From the NCBI RefSeq assembly GCF_026240635.1, contig NZ_CP110848.1, positions 1,118,501 through 1,182,500 of the forward strand: DNA of 64,000 nt. The letters run 5' to 3'. The notes beneath the pieces are model-generated. The model was not told the DNA's origin, searched no databases, and saw only the letters and a program-made list of their open reading frames with translations. The stretch comes from Trichothermofontia sichuanensis B231 (GTDB lineage: Bacteria > Cyanobacteriota > Cyanobacteriia > B231). Both the position numbers and the translations under genes were made by a program. Shown piece by piece: positions 43,561-54,000 of this stretch (its first letter is position 1; every line of letters begins with the position of its first letter).

Positions 43561-45444
43561 ATGGTTATGTTCGGTATCCCGTTGCTTGGGCGCATCTGGT
43601 TGACTTTGCCCGTGACTTTGTTGGGTGTCTTGCTGGCCAGTAGCCGCACGATCGCGGTTCCAGTGGAAACGGTGGACAGCATAGCCCCGCTGACAGCCTT
43701 GGCAGAACCCATTCAGACGTTGCCAGCGATCGCGTCCGTGGCCAGTCTAGAGCCAGCGGCGACCAGCCTGGACGAACAACTGATGCCTGCGGGTATGAGC
43801 CAGGTAACGTCGGTTACCCAACTATCGGACGTGCAGCCGACGGATTGGGCCTTCCAAGCGCTCCAATCCCTGGTGGAAAAGTATGGCTGTATTGTGGGCT
43901 ATCCCGACAGCACCTTCCGGGGCCAACGGGCGATGACCCGTTATGAATTTGCCGCTGGGTTAAATGCTTGTCTCGATCGGGTCAATGAATTGATCGCCGC
44001 CGCTACCGCCGATATGGCCACTAAGGAAGATGTGGCAACCCTGCAACGCCTGATGGAGGAATTTGCCGCCGAACTGGCCATGGTCCGAGGCCGAGTGGAA
44101 AATCTGGAGGGCCGGGTTGCCCTGTTGGAGGGCAGTCAATTCTCCACAACGACCAAGCTCCAGGGGTTAACCTTCTTCAACGTCACGGGCGCGACGGCGG
44201 GGGATGATGTGCGGGTGGAAGCGGGCAGTCTGGCGGGTCCCCGCGAAATTCGACCTGCCGCCCGTTACAGCGACACGAATCGTCCAGTTGTCCTACGGGT
44301 AAAGGATGATCCGGAAATTACGTTTAGCAACTTAACCTGGTTATCGTTGGTGACTTCGTTTACGGGTAAGGATCTGCTGGTCACCCAGTTGGCAGCAGGG
44401 AATGGCGATTCTCCGGCCAACTATTTCACCTCGGCAGGGCTTTATAACACCTACGGGGTACCGTTTACCGACCAGACAGCAGGGCCAGAGCTTTTCGGCA
44501 GCCGCAATGATGTGATCCTGCGGGAATTTTTCTATGAATTCCCAGTAAGCGACAATTTCCGCCTAGTGGTGGGGCCACGGGTGAACTGGTATCGCTATTT
44601 TGATGGTAATGCCTTTACTTTCTTCCTGACGGGGGCCGGTAGCTTTAATTCGATCGGTAGTACTCTGACCAATACCCTCGATCGCGGCTCCGGGGTGGTT
44701 GGCCTGTGGAAGCTGAGCAATCAATTTGCCTTCCACTTTGGGTATTTGGGTGAGAATACCGAATTTCTACCTTCGGCCTTTGGCTTCAACACGTCCTCGA
44801 ATCCCCGCACAGGGCTATTCAGTGGCACCAACACGCTCACCGCTGAACTGACCTATTCCCCCAGTAAAAACGCCAACATCCGGCTGTTATACAACCGTTC
44901 CACTAGTGATCCCAATGTGCCAATCCAGGATGAAAATGGCAACATCACGGGCTTTGGCATTGGCGGTGCGACGGGGGAACCCATCTATGGGGTGGCGGAT
45001 GATGGCTTTGGCGGCTCGATCCGGCCTGCCTATGGGAATACGTTTGGCATTAGTGCCGACTGGTTGATTACGCCACGCTTTGGGGTATTTGGCCGCTATG
45101 GCTATGGCAATGTGGAAATCCGCCCAAAGAATAGGGATCGCGATGGCGGTGACATCAACTCCCAGGCCTTCCAGGTGGGGCTGGCCTTCCCCGACCTTGG
45201 TAAGCAAGGTGCCCTGGCTACCCTGTCCTTTGCCATGCCCTTTGATGTTCTGGAGGGGCGCAGGTTCTTGGCTTCAGGTGGCGGGAATGGTGGCACCCAG
45301 TACGATCTCGAAGCCGCTTACTACCTGCCCCTATCGGCCAATATTGCGATCGTGCCCTCCCTCTACTGGATCTTTAATCCCAATAACTTTGACAATAACC
45401 CCACCATTTTTGTGGGGAACTTGCGCACCCAATTTAGTTTCTAA
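43561..45444 (+). CDS. SLH-domain OprB-type outer-membrane porin (iron-uptake porin group)
   Basis: A 627-residue precursor. A signal peptide occupies residues 1-30 (LTLPVTLLGVLLASSRTIA). One SLH domain follows at about 85-150 (PTDWAFQALQSLVEKYGCIV, then FRGQRAMTRYEFAAGLNACL), anchoring to the cell wall, then a coiled coil (residues 155-195) and a C-terminal OprB-like beta-barrel ending with the phenylalanine of NLRTQFSF, the usual Omp assembly signal. This architecture defines the major outer-membrane porins of cyanobacteria, some induced by iron limitation and allowing inorganic ions through. ATG at 43561 is preferred to GTG at 43546; GAGG lies 8 bases before it. A family A hairpin lies 13 bases after the stop. 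Confidence 0.93.
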   Translation: MVMFGIPLLGRIWLTLPVTLLGVLLASSRTIAVPVETVDSIAPLTALAEPIQTLPAIASVASLEPAATSLDEQLMPAGMSQVTSVTQLSDVQPTDWAFQALQSLVEKYGCIVGYPDSTFRGQRAMTRYEFAAGLNACLDRVNELIAAATADMATKEDVATLQRLMEEFAAELAMVRGRVENLEGRVALLEGSQFSTTTKLQGLTFFNVTGATAGDDVRVEAGSLAGPREIRPAARYSDTNRPVVLRVKDDPEITFSNLTWLSLVTSFTGKDLLVTQLAAGNGDSPANYFTSAGLYNTYGVPFTDQTAGPELFGSRNDVILREFFYEFPVSDNFRLVVGPRVNWYRYFDGNAFTFFLTGAGSFNSIGSTLTNTLDRGSGVVGLWKLSNQFAFHFGYLGENTEFLPSAFGFNTSSNPRTGLFSGTNTLTAELTYSPSKNANIRLLYNRSTSDPNVPIQDENGNITGFGIGGATGEPIYGVADDGFGGSIRPAYGNTFGISADWLITPRFGVFGRYGYGNVEIRPKNRDRDGGDINSQAFQVGLAFPDLGKQGALATLSFAMPFDVLEGRRFLASGGGNGGTQYDLEAAYYLPLSANIAIVPSLYWIFNPNNFDNNPTIFVGNLRTQFSF

Positions 45445-45457
45445 CCAGCGGATGTGT

Positions 45458-45529
45458 GGCTCTCCTGAGTTTATAGTGGGAGCGCTACGCGTCCCACTAT
45501 AAACTCAGTGTTTCCGTCCCAGAAGAGCC
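45458..45529 (+). repeat. Family A element, copy A4 (internally deleted, 72 bp)
   Basis: Both ends are intact (GGCTCTCCTGAG at 45458-45469; CCCAGAAGAGCC at 45518-45529) and the hairpin (45465-45508) is near perfect, but about 40 bases of the right arm are missing compared with A1. GATGTGT and GATATGT flank it, a possible imperfect target duplication. It sits 13 bases after the porin stop, where it could act as a transcript end. Confidence 0.85.
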
Positions 45530-45591
45530 GATATGTACGATTGAATTACAGCCTTTTTCTTATAGTTATTTCAGATTAGAAAGAGATGTCT

Positions 45592-45655
45592 AAGCCCCTC
45601 TCCCCCTGTGGGAGAGGGGTTGGGGTGAGGGCAGTCCGAGTTTTGTCAGTCAACC
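45592..45655. repeat. Repeat fragment with shared CTCTCCC core (family E)
   Basis: CCCCTCTCCCCCTGTGGGAG begins a hairpin followed by GGTTGGGGTGAGGGCAGTCC and GAGTTTTGTCAGTCAACCA. The last part recurs at about 34280-34305 and as the right half of chimeric element B7 (about 59465-59488). I could not define its ends. Confidence 0.5.
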
Positions 45656-45679
45656 AACTGTGTAGGGTCGCACCCCTCT

Positions 45680-48310
45680 CTACTTTTCCGTTAAAACCCA
45701 GGCACCATCCCAATCCTCCGGCGGTGGATTTTGGAGATAATGTTGACAACGTTCCAGGTGCAGCGCTGCCGATTTATCATGCTTATCTAACCCCAACACC
45801 ATGCCAAACTGGGCCATTGCCATTGGGAAATTACGCTCCAGATAGTACTTCCGTCCCTGGTGGTATAGATCAATAATTTGTTTTTTCACATCCGAGATTG
45901 GCTCGCTAGCCAGTCCAATCAGTTCATACACAGCCACTGGCTTAGTCTTGCCTTTCACCGTGATGTAGTCCAACTCCCTAGCCCAAACCCGTTCCGCACA
46001 AGGCCGATAGGTCATTTCACTGATCACAATGTCTGTACCATAGATCTTACTGGCCGACTCCAAACGCGCTCCCAGATTGACCCCATCCCCGATCGCGGTA
46101 AATTCCATGCGCTTACTGGAGCCGATATTACCGCTAATGACCACGTCCGAGTTAATGCCAATGCCAATCCGGATGGGCAGATAATTATGGGCAATACGTT
46201 CCTCGTTAAACACCGCCAATCGATGGCGCATTTCGATCGCCGTTTGCACAGCCATCCATTCATGATCTTCTAGGGGCAAGGGTGACCCAAACACAGCCAT
46301 AATAGCATCACCAATATACTTATCCAGGGTCCCCTTGTAGGCAAAAACGGCATCCACCATTGCCTCAAAATACTTATTCAGCATGTCCACAACCTCTTCA
46401 GCGCTGAGGCTTTCGGTTAGGGTGGTATAGCTGCGAATATCCGAAAACAGAACCGTCACTTCCTTACGATCGCCGCCCATTTTGGCTGCATCGGGGTTTT
46501 CCAATAGCTGTTCGGCCAACTCCTGGGTCATATAGCGGTACATGGTGCTTTTCAGGCGCTTTTCATCGCTAATATCATCCATGACTACCAGCGCCCCAGA
46601 AACCTGCTGTCCCTCACGCGCATCTTCGATCGTGATCGTATTAATTGACAAATTGATACTGTGGTAATCGCCTCCCTCAACTGGCTGAAGCGTCTGATCA
46701 GGGTAATATTGTTGCTGGCTTTTACCATCCTTAGCTTCAATGGCCGCCATGAACCAGCGGCGGAAATCACCCTTTTCCAGATGCACCAGATCCAGGATTG
46801 ATCGTCCTTCTAAGTTGGCGGTCGGTGGCAGTCCTAATAGCTGTTTCGCACTTTCATTGGCTGCAATAATTTGTCCTTCTTTATTGGTAGAAATCACGCC
46901 GTTGGAAAGCGATCGCAAAATATCACGCTGGAGTTGCTCCTGTTGCTTCACCGTAGCAAACAATTTCGCATTCTTCAGAGCTACCCCAGCCTGAATGTTG
47001 AACGCCTCCATAAATTCCTGATCACTACGGTTAAAACTGGCCTTCCAACATTCTGGTGCCTTCGGCCAGTCAGCCGGGTCATAGGCAGGAAACTCCCCTT
47101 GCTTTTTCTTATTTACCAACTGGGTAACCCCAATCAATTCCCCATCGGCAAACACTGGCATACAAAGCAGACTACAGGTCCGATAGCCACTGGATTGATC
47201 CGTCTTTTTGGCTGTCTCTGCCCCCTCCATATCGTAGAGGTCGAAGGGTATATTCAGCACTTCCCCTGTAGCCGCTACCTGACCTGCAAATCCCACCCCG
47301 ATCGGATAGCGAAACTCCCGCAGACTGCCATCCGCAACCAGGATTTTGGTCCAAATTTCACCCCGATCGCGATCCAATAGCCAGAGGGTACTACGATCAG
47401 CATTCATCAGAGACTTCGCCTCATCCATCACCCGCCGCAGCGTATCGTCGAGATCGAGGCTGCTCTGGCTCAGGGACTGGGTTGCCTTAATCAGGGCGTT
47501 AGCCGCCCGTTGGCGTTGGGTCGCGATATAGAACGATCGCGATGACTGCAAAATTAAACGAATCGATGGCGCAAATTCGCGGAAAACTTCCTCATCATTA
47601 GCCGTAAACCCCCCTAGGTCAATCTTTTGTTCCAGAGGAATACTGGGGTCAGGATTGGGCTTCAGTTTATTAAGCAGTTGTACCACGGCTACCAGATTGC
47701 CACCCTCGTCCAGAAGTGGCAGCGCCAGCATGGTGTAGGTACGGTAGCCATTCTTCTGATCCTGGATTTTGGCAAAGGCCGATCGGGGATCGTCATAAAA
47801 ATCATAGGGGATATTCACAACCCGCTTAAAGGTCGCCACTTCTCCGGCAATCCCCTTATCAGCCGGAATACGAATTTCAACCGTGCCCTGTTGCCCTTCC
47901 CCCTTGGCAATAATGGAGTAAAGTTCATTCTTTTCTTCGTCCAGTAAAAAGATACTGGTGCGATCAGCATTGAGCAGTTCGCCAATCTTAAAGGTAATTG
48001 AACTCAGCATTTCCTCCAGGATCGACTCAAACCCCTGGAGTTCGAGCATGGACAGGGTTTGGTTAACAACCTTTAGCTTCGCCTCCACATCGCTGACCAC
48101 CTGCCGGAAGGTCTCCTGTGTCAGGGGAGCTAAAAAGGCAGAAAAGCTGCCCCGTGTCGTCGTGAGGGCACTAGAAGTGGCCTCAGCTCTTGTCAGATGG
48201 TCTTGGGGCCTAGTATCCATGATGGGTGAGCTATCCGTCCGCTCGGTAGCGGCATCAAGGACAACCACGGTTGCATCGACGGTGGGAACATGCGGCGATG
48301 GGGCTGACAT
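45680..48310 (-). CDS. Class III adenylyl cyclase with two GAF domains and a PAS domain
   Basis: An 876-residue soluble protein. Two GAF domains (about 85-255 and 275-455) have matching motifs (LLNADRTSIFLLDEEKNELY; LMNADRSTLWLLDRDRGEIW), followed by a PAS domain (about 465-590; SNGVISTNKEGQIIAANESA) and the cyclase domain (about 630-790; VTVLFSDIRSYTTLTESL). Base-selecting residues are Lys (LDKYIGDAI) and Thr (EFTAIGDGVN), typical of bacterial adenylyl cyclases. A TPR-like tail (GRKYYLERNFPMAMAQFGMV) ends the protein. The tandem GAF layout resembles the cAMP-sensing cyanobacterial CyaB cyclases, in which GAF domains bind cAMP in positive feedback; the ligand here is inferred only. Single gene. 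Confidence 0.93.
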   Translation of the reverse strand: MSAPSPHVPTVDATVVVLDAATERTDSSPIMDTRPQDHLTRAEATSSALTTTRGSFSAFLAPLTQETFRQVVSDVEAKLKVVNQTLSMLELQGFESILEEMLSSITFKIGELLNADRTSIFLLDEEKNELYSIIAKGEGQQGTVEIRIPADKGIAGEVATFKRVVNIPYDFYDDPRSAFAKIQDQKNGYRTYTMLALPLLDEGGNLVAVVQLLNKLKPNPDPSIPLEQKIDLGGFTANDEEVFREFAPSIRLILQSSRSFYIATQRQRAANALIKATQSLSQSSLDLDDTLRRVMDEAKSLMNADRSTLWLLDRDRGEIWTKILVADGSLREFRYPIGVGFAGQVAATGEVLNIPFDLYDMEGAETAKKTDQSSGYRTCSLLCMPVFADGELIGVTQLVNKKKQGEFPAYDPADWPKAPECWKASFNRSDQEFMEAFNIQAGVALKNAKLFATVKQQEQLQRDILRSLSNGVISTNKEGQIIAANESAKQLLGLPPTANLEGRSILDLVHLEKGDFRRWFMAAIEAKDGKSQQQYYPDQTLQPVEGGDYHSINLSINTITIEDAREGQQVSGALVVMDDISDEKRLKSTMYRYMTQELAEQLLENPDAAKMGGDRKEVTVLFSDIRSYTTLTESLSAEEVVDMLNKYFEAMVDAVFAYKGTLDKYIGDAIMAVFGSPLPLEDHEWMAVQTAIEMRHRLAVFNEERIAHNYLPIRIGIGINSDVVISGNIGSSKRMEFTAIGDGVNLGARLESASKIYGTDIVISEMTYRPCAERVWARELDYITVKGKTKPVAVYELIGLASEPISDVKKQIIDLYHQGRKYYLERNFPMAMAQFGMVLGLDKHDKSAALHLERCQHYLQNPPPEDWDGAWVLTEK

Positions 48311-48691
48311 GGTGTGTGAAGACCTGGCTAACGACGAGGGGATAAGTCAACAAGGCAGCGATGGAGCTTGTCGGGAGAGATCCTAGGCAGACACTGCGCC
48401 AATCAGGCACTGTCACCTGTTTGTCAGGACCGAGTAGCTCCCTAAGACGGTTGCCAAGTTACAAGGATGGCCTCAAGCATATCTTAAAGTCTACCCCCCG
48501 TTATCCTGAGCGTTGGCTACTCTTTCAGTGTAAATTACCCAGCTAATTACCCTATTTTGTAGCCCTGTGGGTTCCAGTCTAGGCGAAAAGTTGGCCTGGA
48601 GAATGAATCTGGCATTACACTTTGCTGATCGCCGCCGGGACGGGGGTAGGTAGCCGCCAGAACCGTGCTACCCGTGAGGGAACTCAACCGG
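48311..48691. other. Intergenic region between cobQ and the GAF cyclase gene
   Basis: 381 bases, the presumed promoter region of the cyclase gene. No repeat family member, hairpin terminator or coding frame could be supported. Confidence 0.4.
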
Positions 48692-50194
48692 TCATCCTGA
48701 CTCGGCAGCGGTCAAAATTGGGGTTAAGTCTAGGTGTGCAGCCACCGTATCCGCCAAGGCATCAAACATGGCCGTGCGTTGCTCCTGATAGTTAGCAATG
48801 CCGGTGGGTAAGGTGCCCAGCCCTCGTTGCCGCCGCAGGTGATTGAGCCAAGTCCGTCGCCAGGGACCATTGTCAAACAGGCCATGCAAATAGGTTCCCC
48901 AAACCCCTTGATTCGCATCCACAATTCCCAAGCTGCTGTCTTCAAACAGGGGATAATAGGTGGGCGTGGGGGGGGGGATCTCCGGTTCAATAATCTGGCT
49001 ACGGCCCTGGTGGATTTCATACCCCATAATCGGCAGGCCTGCCTGGGGAAAGGCTGAACTCGTCATGCGACGGCGAGCGATTTTCTGTTCAGTGATTAAG
49101 GTACGAATCGGCAATAAACCTAAACCGGGAAAGGTGCCGGACCAACCTTCATTCGCCGCTGTATCAATAATGTGTTCCCCCAGCATTTGAAACCCGCCGC
49201 AAATTCCTAGGACTGTTCCTCCCGCCGCCGCATAGTTGCGAATGGCCTCATCCATGCCGGCTTTACGCAGAGCCTCTAAATCAGCAACTGTTGTCTTAGA
49301 GCCGGGTAAGATCACCGCATCGGGATGGCCCAGCGGATCCTTGAGATCCACATATTTCACCGCCACCGTTGGCTCGGCCACCAGCGGATCAAAATCGGTG
49401 AAGTTGGAAATGCGAGGCAGACGCACTACACTAATCGTCACCTCTGGTTTACGCCGGGATTGGGGTTGATGTTCCAGTAGGTCTAAGGAGTCTTCGGCGG
49501 GGAAGATCTGGTCAATCCAGGGAATCACTCCGATGACTGGAATGCCGGTGCGATGTTCTAGCCAGTCGATCCCAGATTGGAGTAATGCCCGTTGGCCTCG
49601 AAATTTGTTAATCACAATTCCTTTGACGAGGGCACGTTCCTCTGGCTCCAGTAACTCCAGGGTGCCAATCACATGGGCAAAGGCTCCCCCACGATCGATA
49701 TCCACCACCAGAATTGTGGGTGCGTTGAGATACTTGGCCACCCGCATATTGGTCAGATCGCGATGTTTAAGATTAATCTCGGCTGGACTGCCTGCCCCTT
49801 CACAAATAATCAGTTCGTATTCCTGTTTCAGTTTTTCCAGCGATTCGACAATCGCTTGCCAGCCAGCGTCAAAAAATCGCTCGTAATACTCTGCTGCACT
49901 GACCCGACCTGCTACCTTACCCCGCAGAATGACTTGTGAGGTCATATCCCCCTGGGGTTTGAGCAACACTGGATTCATCTCTACCCGGGGTTCTACCTCA
50001 GCGGCCCAAGCTTGTACGGCTTGGGCATAGCTCATTTCACCCCCCCGTAGCACAGCATAGGCATTCAGGGACATGTTCTGTCCCTTAAAGGGGGCCACCC
50101 GCCAGCCCTGGCGGAACAGAATTCGGCAAAGGGCTGCCGTGAGGAGCGATTTGCCAGCGTGGGAGGTCGTCCCAACAATCATGATGGCTTTCAT
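48692..50194 (-). CDS. cobQ: Cobyric acid synthase (adenosylcobyric acid synthase)
   Basis: CobQ/CbiP amidates four carboxyl side chains of adenosylcobyrinate diamide using glutamine and ATP. The N-terminal P-loop-like domain is complete (MIVGTTSHAGKSLLTAALC; APFKGQNMSLNA; ICEGAGSPAEINL). The C-terminal glutaminase domain has the nucleophile in GGTVLGICGGFQMLG and the His of TYLHGLFDN. 500 residues from ATG at 50194; 31 residues of upstream open frame are not conserved. It follows the Npun_F0494-like gene by 13 bases and may be co-transcribed with it. Confidence 0.96.
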   Translation of the reverse strand: MKAIMIVGTTSHAGKSLLTAALCRILFRQGWRVAPFKGQNMSLNAYAVLRGGEMSYAQAVQAWAAEVEPRVEMNPVLLKPQGDMTSQVILRGKVAGRVSAAEYYERFFDAGWQAIVESLEKLKQEYELIICEGAGSPAEINLKHRDLTNMRVAKYLNAPTILVVDIDRGGAFAHVIGTLELLEPEERALVKGIVINKFRGQRALLQSGIDWLEHRTGIPVIGVIPWIDQIFPAEDSLDLLEHQPQSRRKPEVTISVVRLPRISNFTDFDPLVAEPTVAVKYVDLKDPLGHPDAVILPGSKTTVADLEALRKAGMDEAIRNYAAAGGTVLGICGGFQMLGEHIIDTAANEGWSGTFPGLGLLPIRTLITEQKIARRRMTSSAFPQAGLPIMGYEIHQGRSQIIEPEIPPPTPTYYPLFEDSSLGIVDANQGVWGTYLHGLFDNGPWRRTWLNHLRRQRGLGTLPTGIANYQEQRTAMFDALADTVAAHLDLTPILTAAESG

Positions 50195-50207
50195 AAGGTG
50201 CGGCTCG

Positions 50208-50651
50208 CTAGAAGGGAAGCCGGAACCAACGGACGATCGCATTTTCCAGGCGATCGCGCCAAGTCGGTCGTGGTAGGTCAGCCCCACTCGCCTGCCACTG
50301 GGTCACAAGCTGATACCCCAATGGGGTGAGGCGAAAACGGTCGGTTAACCCTTGACCATCCACCTCTCGGCGTAGGAGTCCCACCTGAATCAGCCAGAGG
50401 AGTTCGTGATCCGCTGCAAACTCAGAGAGGGCCTGACGAGTGTATCCGGCGTGTACCCCCCGATCACCCGCGATCGCCTGTAGGGGAACACTCTGCTCAA
50501 GGAGTGTAGTAAATAACGTCAGGGAGAAGGGTGAACAGGACACTGCCCGTACTGCCCGCGCCAGCGTTGCCGGGGGATACTGCATGGATGCGGGTTTATG
50601 GACAGGAGGCGGATCACTCACAGTAGGTGGGGGCAAAGGCGTTGCAGACAT
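50208..50651 (-). CDS. Npun_F0494-like cyanobacterial protein
   Basis: About 147 residues from ATG at 50651. The pattern RAVRAVSCSPFSLTLFTTLL, then AIAGDRGVHAGYTRQALSEF, LLWLIQVGLLRREVDGQGLT and FRLTPLGYQLV is, from memory, the Npun_F0494 family of cyanobacteria, with a winged-helix-like central part (residues 45-120). Function unknown; a nucleic-acid-binding role is possible. The 31 residues upstream of this start (to 50744) are not family-like. The stop is 13 bases before the cobQ start. Confidence 0.7.
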   Translation of the reverse strand: MSATPLPPPTVSDPPPVHKPASMQYPPATLARAVRAVSCSPFSLTLFTTLLEQSVPLQAIAGDRGVHAGYTRQALSEFAADHELLWLIQVGLLRREVDGQGLTDRFRLTPLGYQLVTQWQASGADLPRPTWRDRLENAIVRWFRLPF

Positions 50652-50744
50652 CGTGATGGGAACACCGGGAAACATTTCTCTATGTTTTATCCTAAATGGT
50701 TGATCCGAATGCCAACACTGAACGTTGGCTGGTTGGCTAGGCAC

Positions 50745-51041
50745 AGATGGCTAGTCAGTTCGCCCCGGGTGGGGGAAGGGGAACCGCTCGGCTGGCTTCC
50801 CCCATCCCCCTGTTTGTGGGGGGGTAAAGGTCCACTGGGAAGCCGCACTCTACTTGAATTTACGGTTTTGGGATAGAATTTGATTTAAGGTTATATCCCA
50901 TACCGGATTTTTCTGATCTCATCTTCCCGTTATATTCGAGGTCCCGTTTTTCTGATCGCAGAGGCAGTTGCTGCTCACCTCATCCTATGATTTGAGTGAG
51001 TACTTATACCAGTCCTTTCGGGACTAGCCAAGGGTCCTGAT
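50745..51041. other. Intergenic region before the multi-PAS kinase gene
   Basis: Contains GTTTTTCTGATC and GGATTTTTCTGATC (at about 50944 and 50914), a short near-direct repeat, and a TCCTTTCGGGA hairpin at about 51013. Nothing else is supported. Confidence 0.4.
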
Positions 51042-54000
51042 CTGTTCCTGGCAACGGTAGTTACTGGCCCAGAGGCAACTTCTACGGAGGTCATCCCTAC
51101 GAATCGTTATCGTTGGTTACTGGATCAGGTTGCGGCCTTCCTCTGTTGTTGTACACTCGATGGCCGGATTACCTATGTCAATCGTGCTTACTGTCAGTTG
51201 TTTGAGCGATCGGCCTCAGAACTGTTGGGACAAGTTGTATGGACCCTCTTCCCAGCCTCGGTTCAGTCCCATTGTCAACAAGCGATTACGCGGGTTCAAC
51301 AGTTCCAGCCGCCGGCACCGGCTTCCTGCACCCAGCGGGTCGCGATGCGGGACGCAAACCAGGTAGAACGTTGGATTACCTGGACTTACCAGCTGCTACT
51401 GCCACCCGTGGAACCCGGACTGGGTGAGTACTCAGGTCCTGTTGAAATTCTGATCCAGGGGCAGGAACTATCCGCAGCCCCGGCGATACTCCCGTCTCAG
51501 TCCCTACCTCCGGAGCAATCGGCCCAATCTGAGATCGCGGCCATTCTCAACCATGCCGGGGTGTCTATTGCCAGCTTTCGGCTTTATCCCAATCGTTGCT
51601 GGCACTACGACTATTTCTCCCAAGGCTGTGCCGCTGTGTTTGGCTATACGGCAGCCGAGTTTGCCGCTGCTACCAATCTGTGGTGGTCCCGGATCGATCC
51701 TGATGATTGGGAGCAAGTGATTCTACCGGCCCAGGAGCGCCTCTTGCAGGGGCAAGAGGCCCGTACCTGGTATCGTTTTCGGCACAAGGATGGTCAGATG
51801 CGCTGGATTGAGGGCGTCCTGGCGGCCCAGTATGATGCAGCGGCTAACTGCTGGCGCACGATTGCGATCGATAGTGATATTACGCCCCTCAAGCAAACCG
51901 AGATCCAGTTACGGCAGCAAGAAGCCAACCTCTTGGCCTTGGTAGAAAATATCGACGGGAGTATTTGGGCGATCGATCGTCAGTATGCTTTGATTATTGG
52001 CAATACGCGCTTTCAGCAAAATATTGAATGGGCCTTAGGGCATGCCTTCCAACCGGGGGACTGTGTGTTGCCACCGGAACTTCCGCCGGATATTCGGCTC
52101 GAATGGCAAGGCTATTACGATCGCGCCCTGGCAGGTGAGCAGTTTGGCCTGGAAATTCAGACGCGGCTAACGCCGACGCCTTGCTGGGTTGACTATCGTT
52201 TTAACCCGATCCGGGCGGCCAATGGGGAGATTTTGGGGGTCACGATCTTCGGCCAGGATGTCAGCGAGCAGCGGCGGGCGAAAGAGCAATTGCAAGCACA
52301 GGCCGATCGCCTGCGGGAAGTCCAGCGCATTGGTTGCATTGGCAGTTGGGAATACGATTTTGTCCAGCAGCGTGCCACGTGGTCAGAGGAATTACTGGAG
52401 ATTGTGGGGTGGGATGGACAGCAACTGGTACCAGGGTATCGCGATCTCCTTGCCCTTATTCATCCCGACGATCGCCTCATGTTCCAAACCCTGATCGAGC
52501 AGACCCTGGAAACGGGTGGTAGCTACAACACCGATCTGCGCATCCTCTGTCCCGATGGCAACCTGAAGTACATTGCGGTGCACGGGGAAGCGATTGTCAA
52601 TGCCCAGGGGCAGGTCATACGACTGCTAGGAACCCTGGTGGATGTTACTGAGCGCAAACAGGCGGAACTCGTGCTCTGGCAGCGGGCGGAGCGCGATCGC
52701 CTCGTGAAAACCATTACCCAGAACATTCACCAATCCCTTGATCTGCCCCATATTCTGGCAACGACCGTCAATGATGTGTTGCGGGTCCTTCAGGCCGATC
52801 GCGCCCTCATTTTTCGCCTGCATCCCAGCGGCGCAGGTTCGGTGATCCAAATAGCCACAACCCCGGATCATCCCCTCAATGAGATTTTGCACTGGCAGGA
52901 TGCCTGTTTCAGCGATCGTCACCAGGTCTTCTATCGCCAGGGGCAACCCCGTCCCGTAGATGACGTGTGCCAGGATGAGTGGCGTGACTGTCAGGCTAAC
53001 CTAATGACCCAGTTAGGGGTTAAGTCCAAGCTGGTAGCCCCCATCCTGGCCCGGAATGAGGTTGAGCCAATCACCTTGTGGGGCCTGCTCATCATCCATG
53101 CCTGCGCCCAGCCACGGGTGTGGCAGCCGGTGGAGGTAGACCTGCTCCAGCAAATTGCCGATCAGCTGGCGATCGCTATCCAGCAATCGGAACTTTATAA
53201 CCAGGTGCGTCAGTTCAATGCCGATCTGGAACGCCAGGTGCAGGTACGGACAGCAGAACTTCGCGATGCCTTTGAATTTGAAGCCACACTCAAGCGGATT
53301 AGTGATCACGTCCGGGATAGTTTAGACGAAGGCCAAATTTTGCAAACGGTGGTCCAGGAACTCGTCCATGCCCTGGGGGTCAGTGGGTGTAATGCGTCCC
53401 AGTATGATCTGGAGCAGGGGATCGCTGTCGTCAATTACGAATACACCCACCTGTCGAGGTCCTATAAAAACCGCACGATCCAGTTAGCAGAGCGGCCTGA
53501 AATTTATGAATCCCTGTTGCAATTGCGATCGCTCCAATTCTGTCCAGTCCCTCCTGATCCAGAATTAGGTCAACTCCTAATGCTGGTCGTTCCTATCCAG
53601 GATAACCAGACCAGCCTAGGGGATCTCTGGTTGCTCGATACACACGCCGGTCGCCAATTTAGCGAACAACAAATCCGGTTGGTGGAGCAGGTGGCCAACC
53701 AGTGTGCGATCGCTGTGCGGCAGTCGCGCCTCTATCATGCAGCCCAGATGCAGGTTACGGAATTGGAGCGGCTGAATCGCCTTAAGGACGATTTCCTGAG
53801 TACGGTGTCCCATGAATTGCGCACCCCCATGACTAATATCATCATGGCAACCCAGGTGCTAGAGATGCTGCTGGGGCGGGCTAACTTTGCGGCACCGGAT
53901 GCGGAACGGGTCGATCGCTACTTCCAGATTTTGGCCAGTGAATGTCGGCGGGAGATGAACCTAGTCAACGATCTCCTGGAATTTTCGCGGTTGGAGATGG

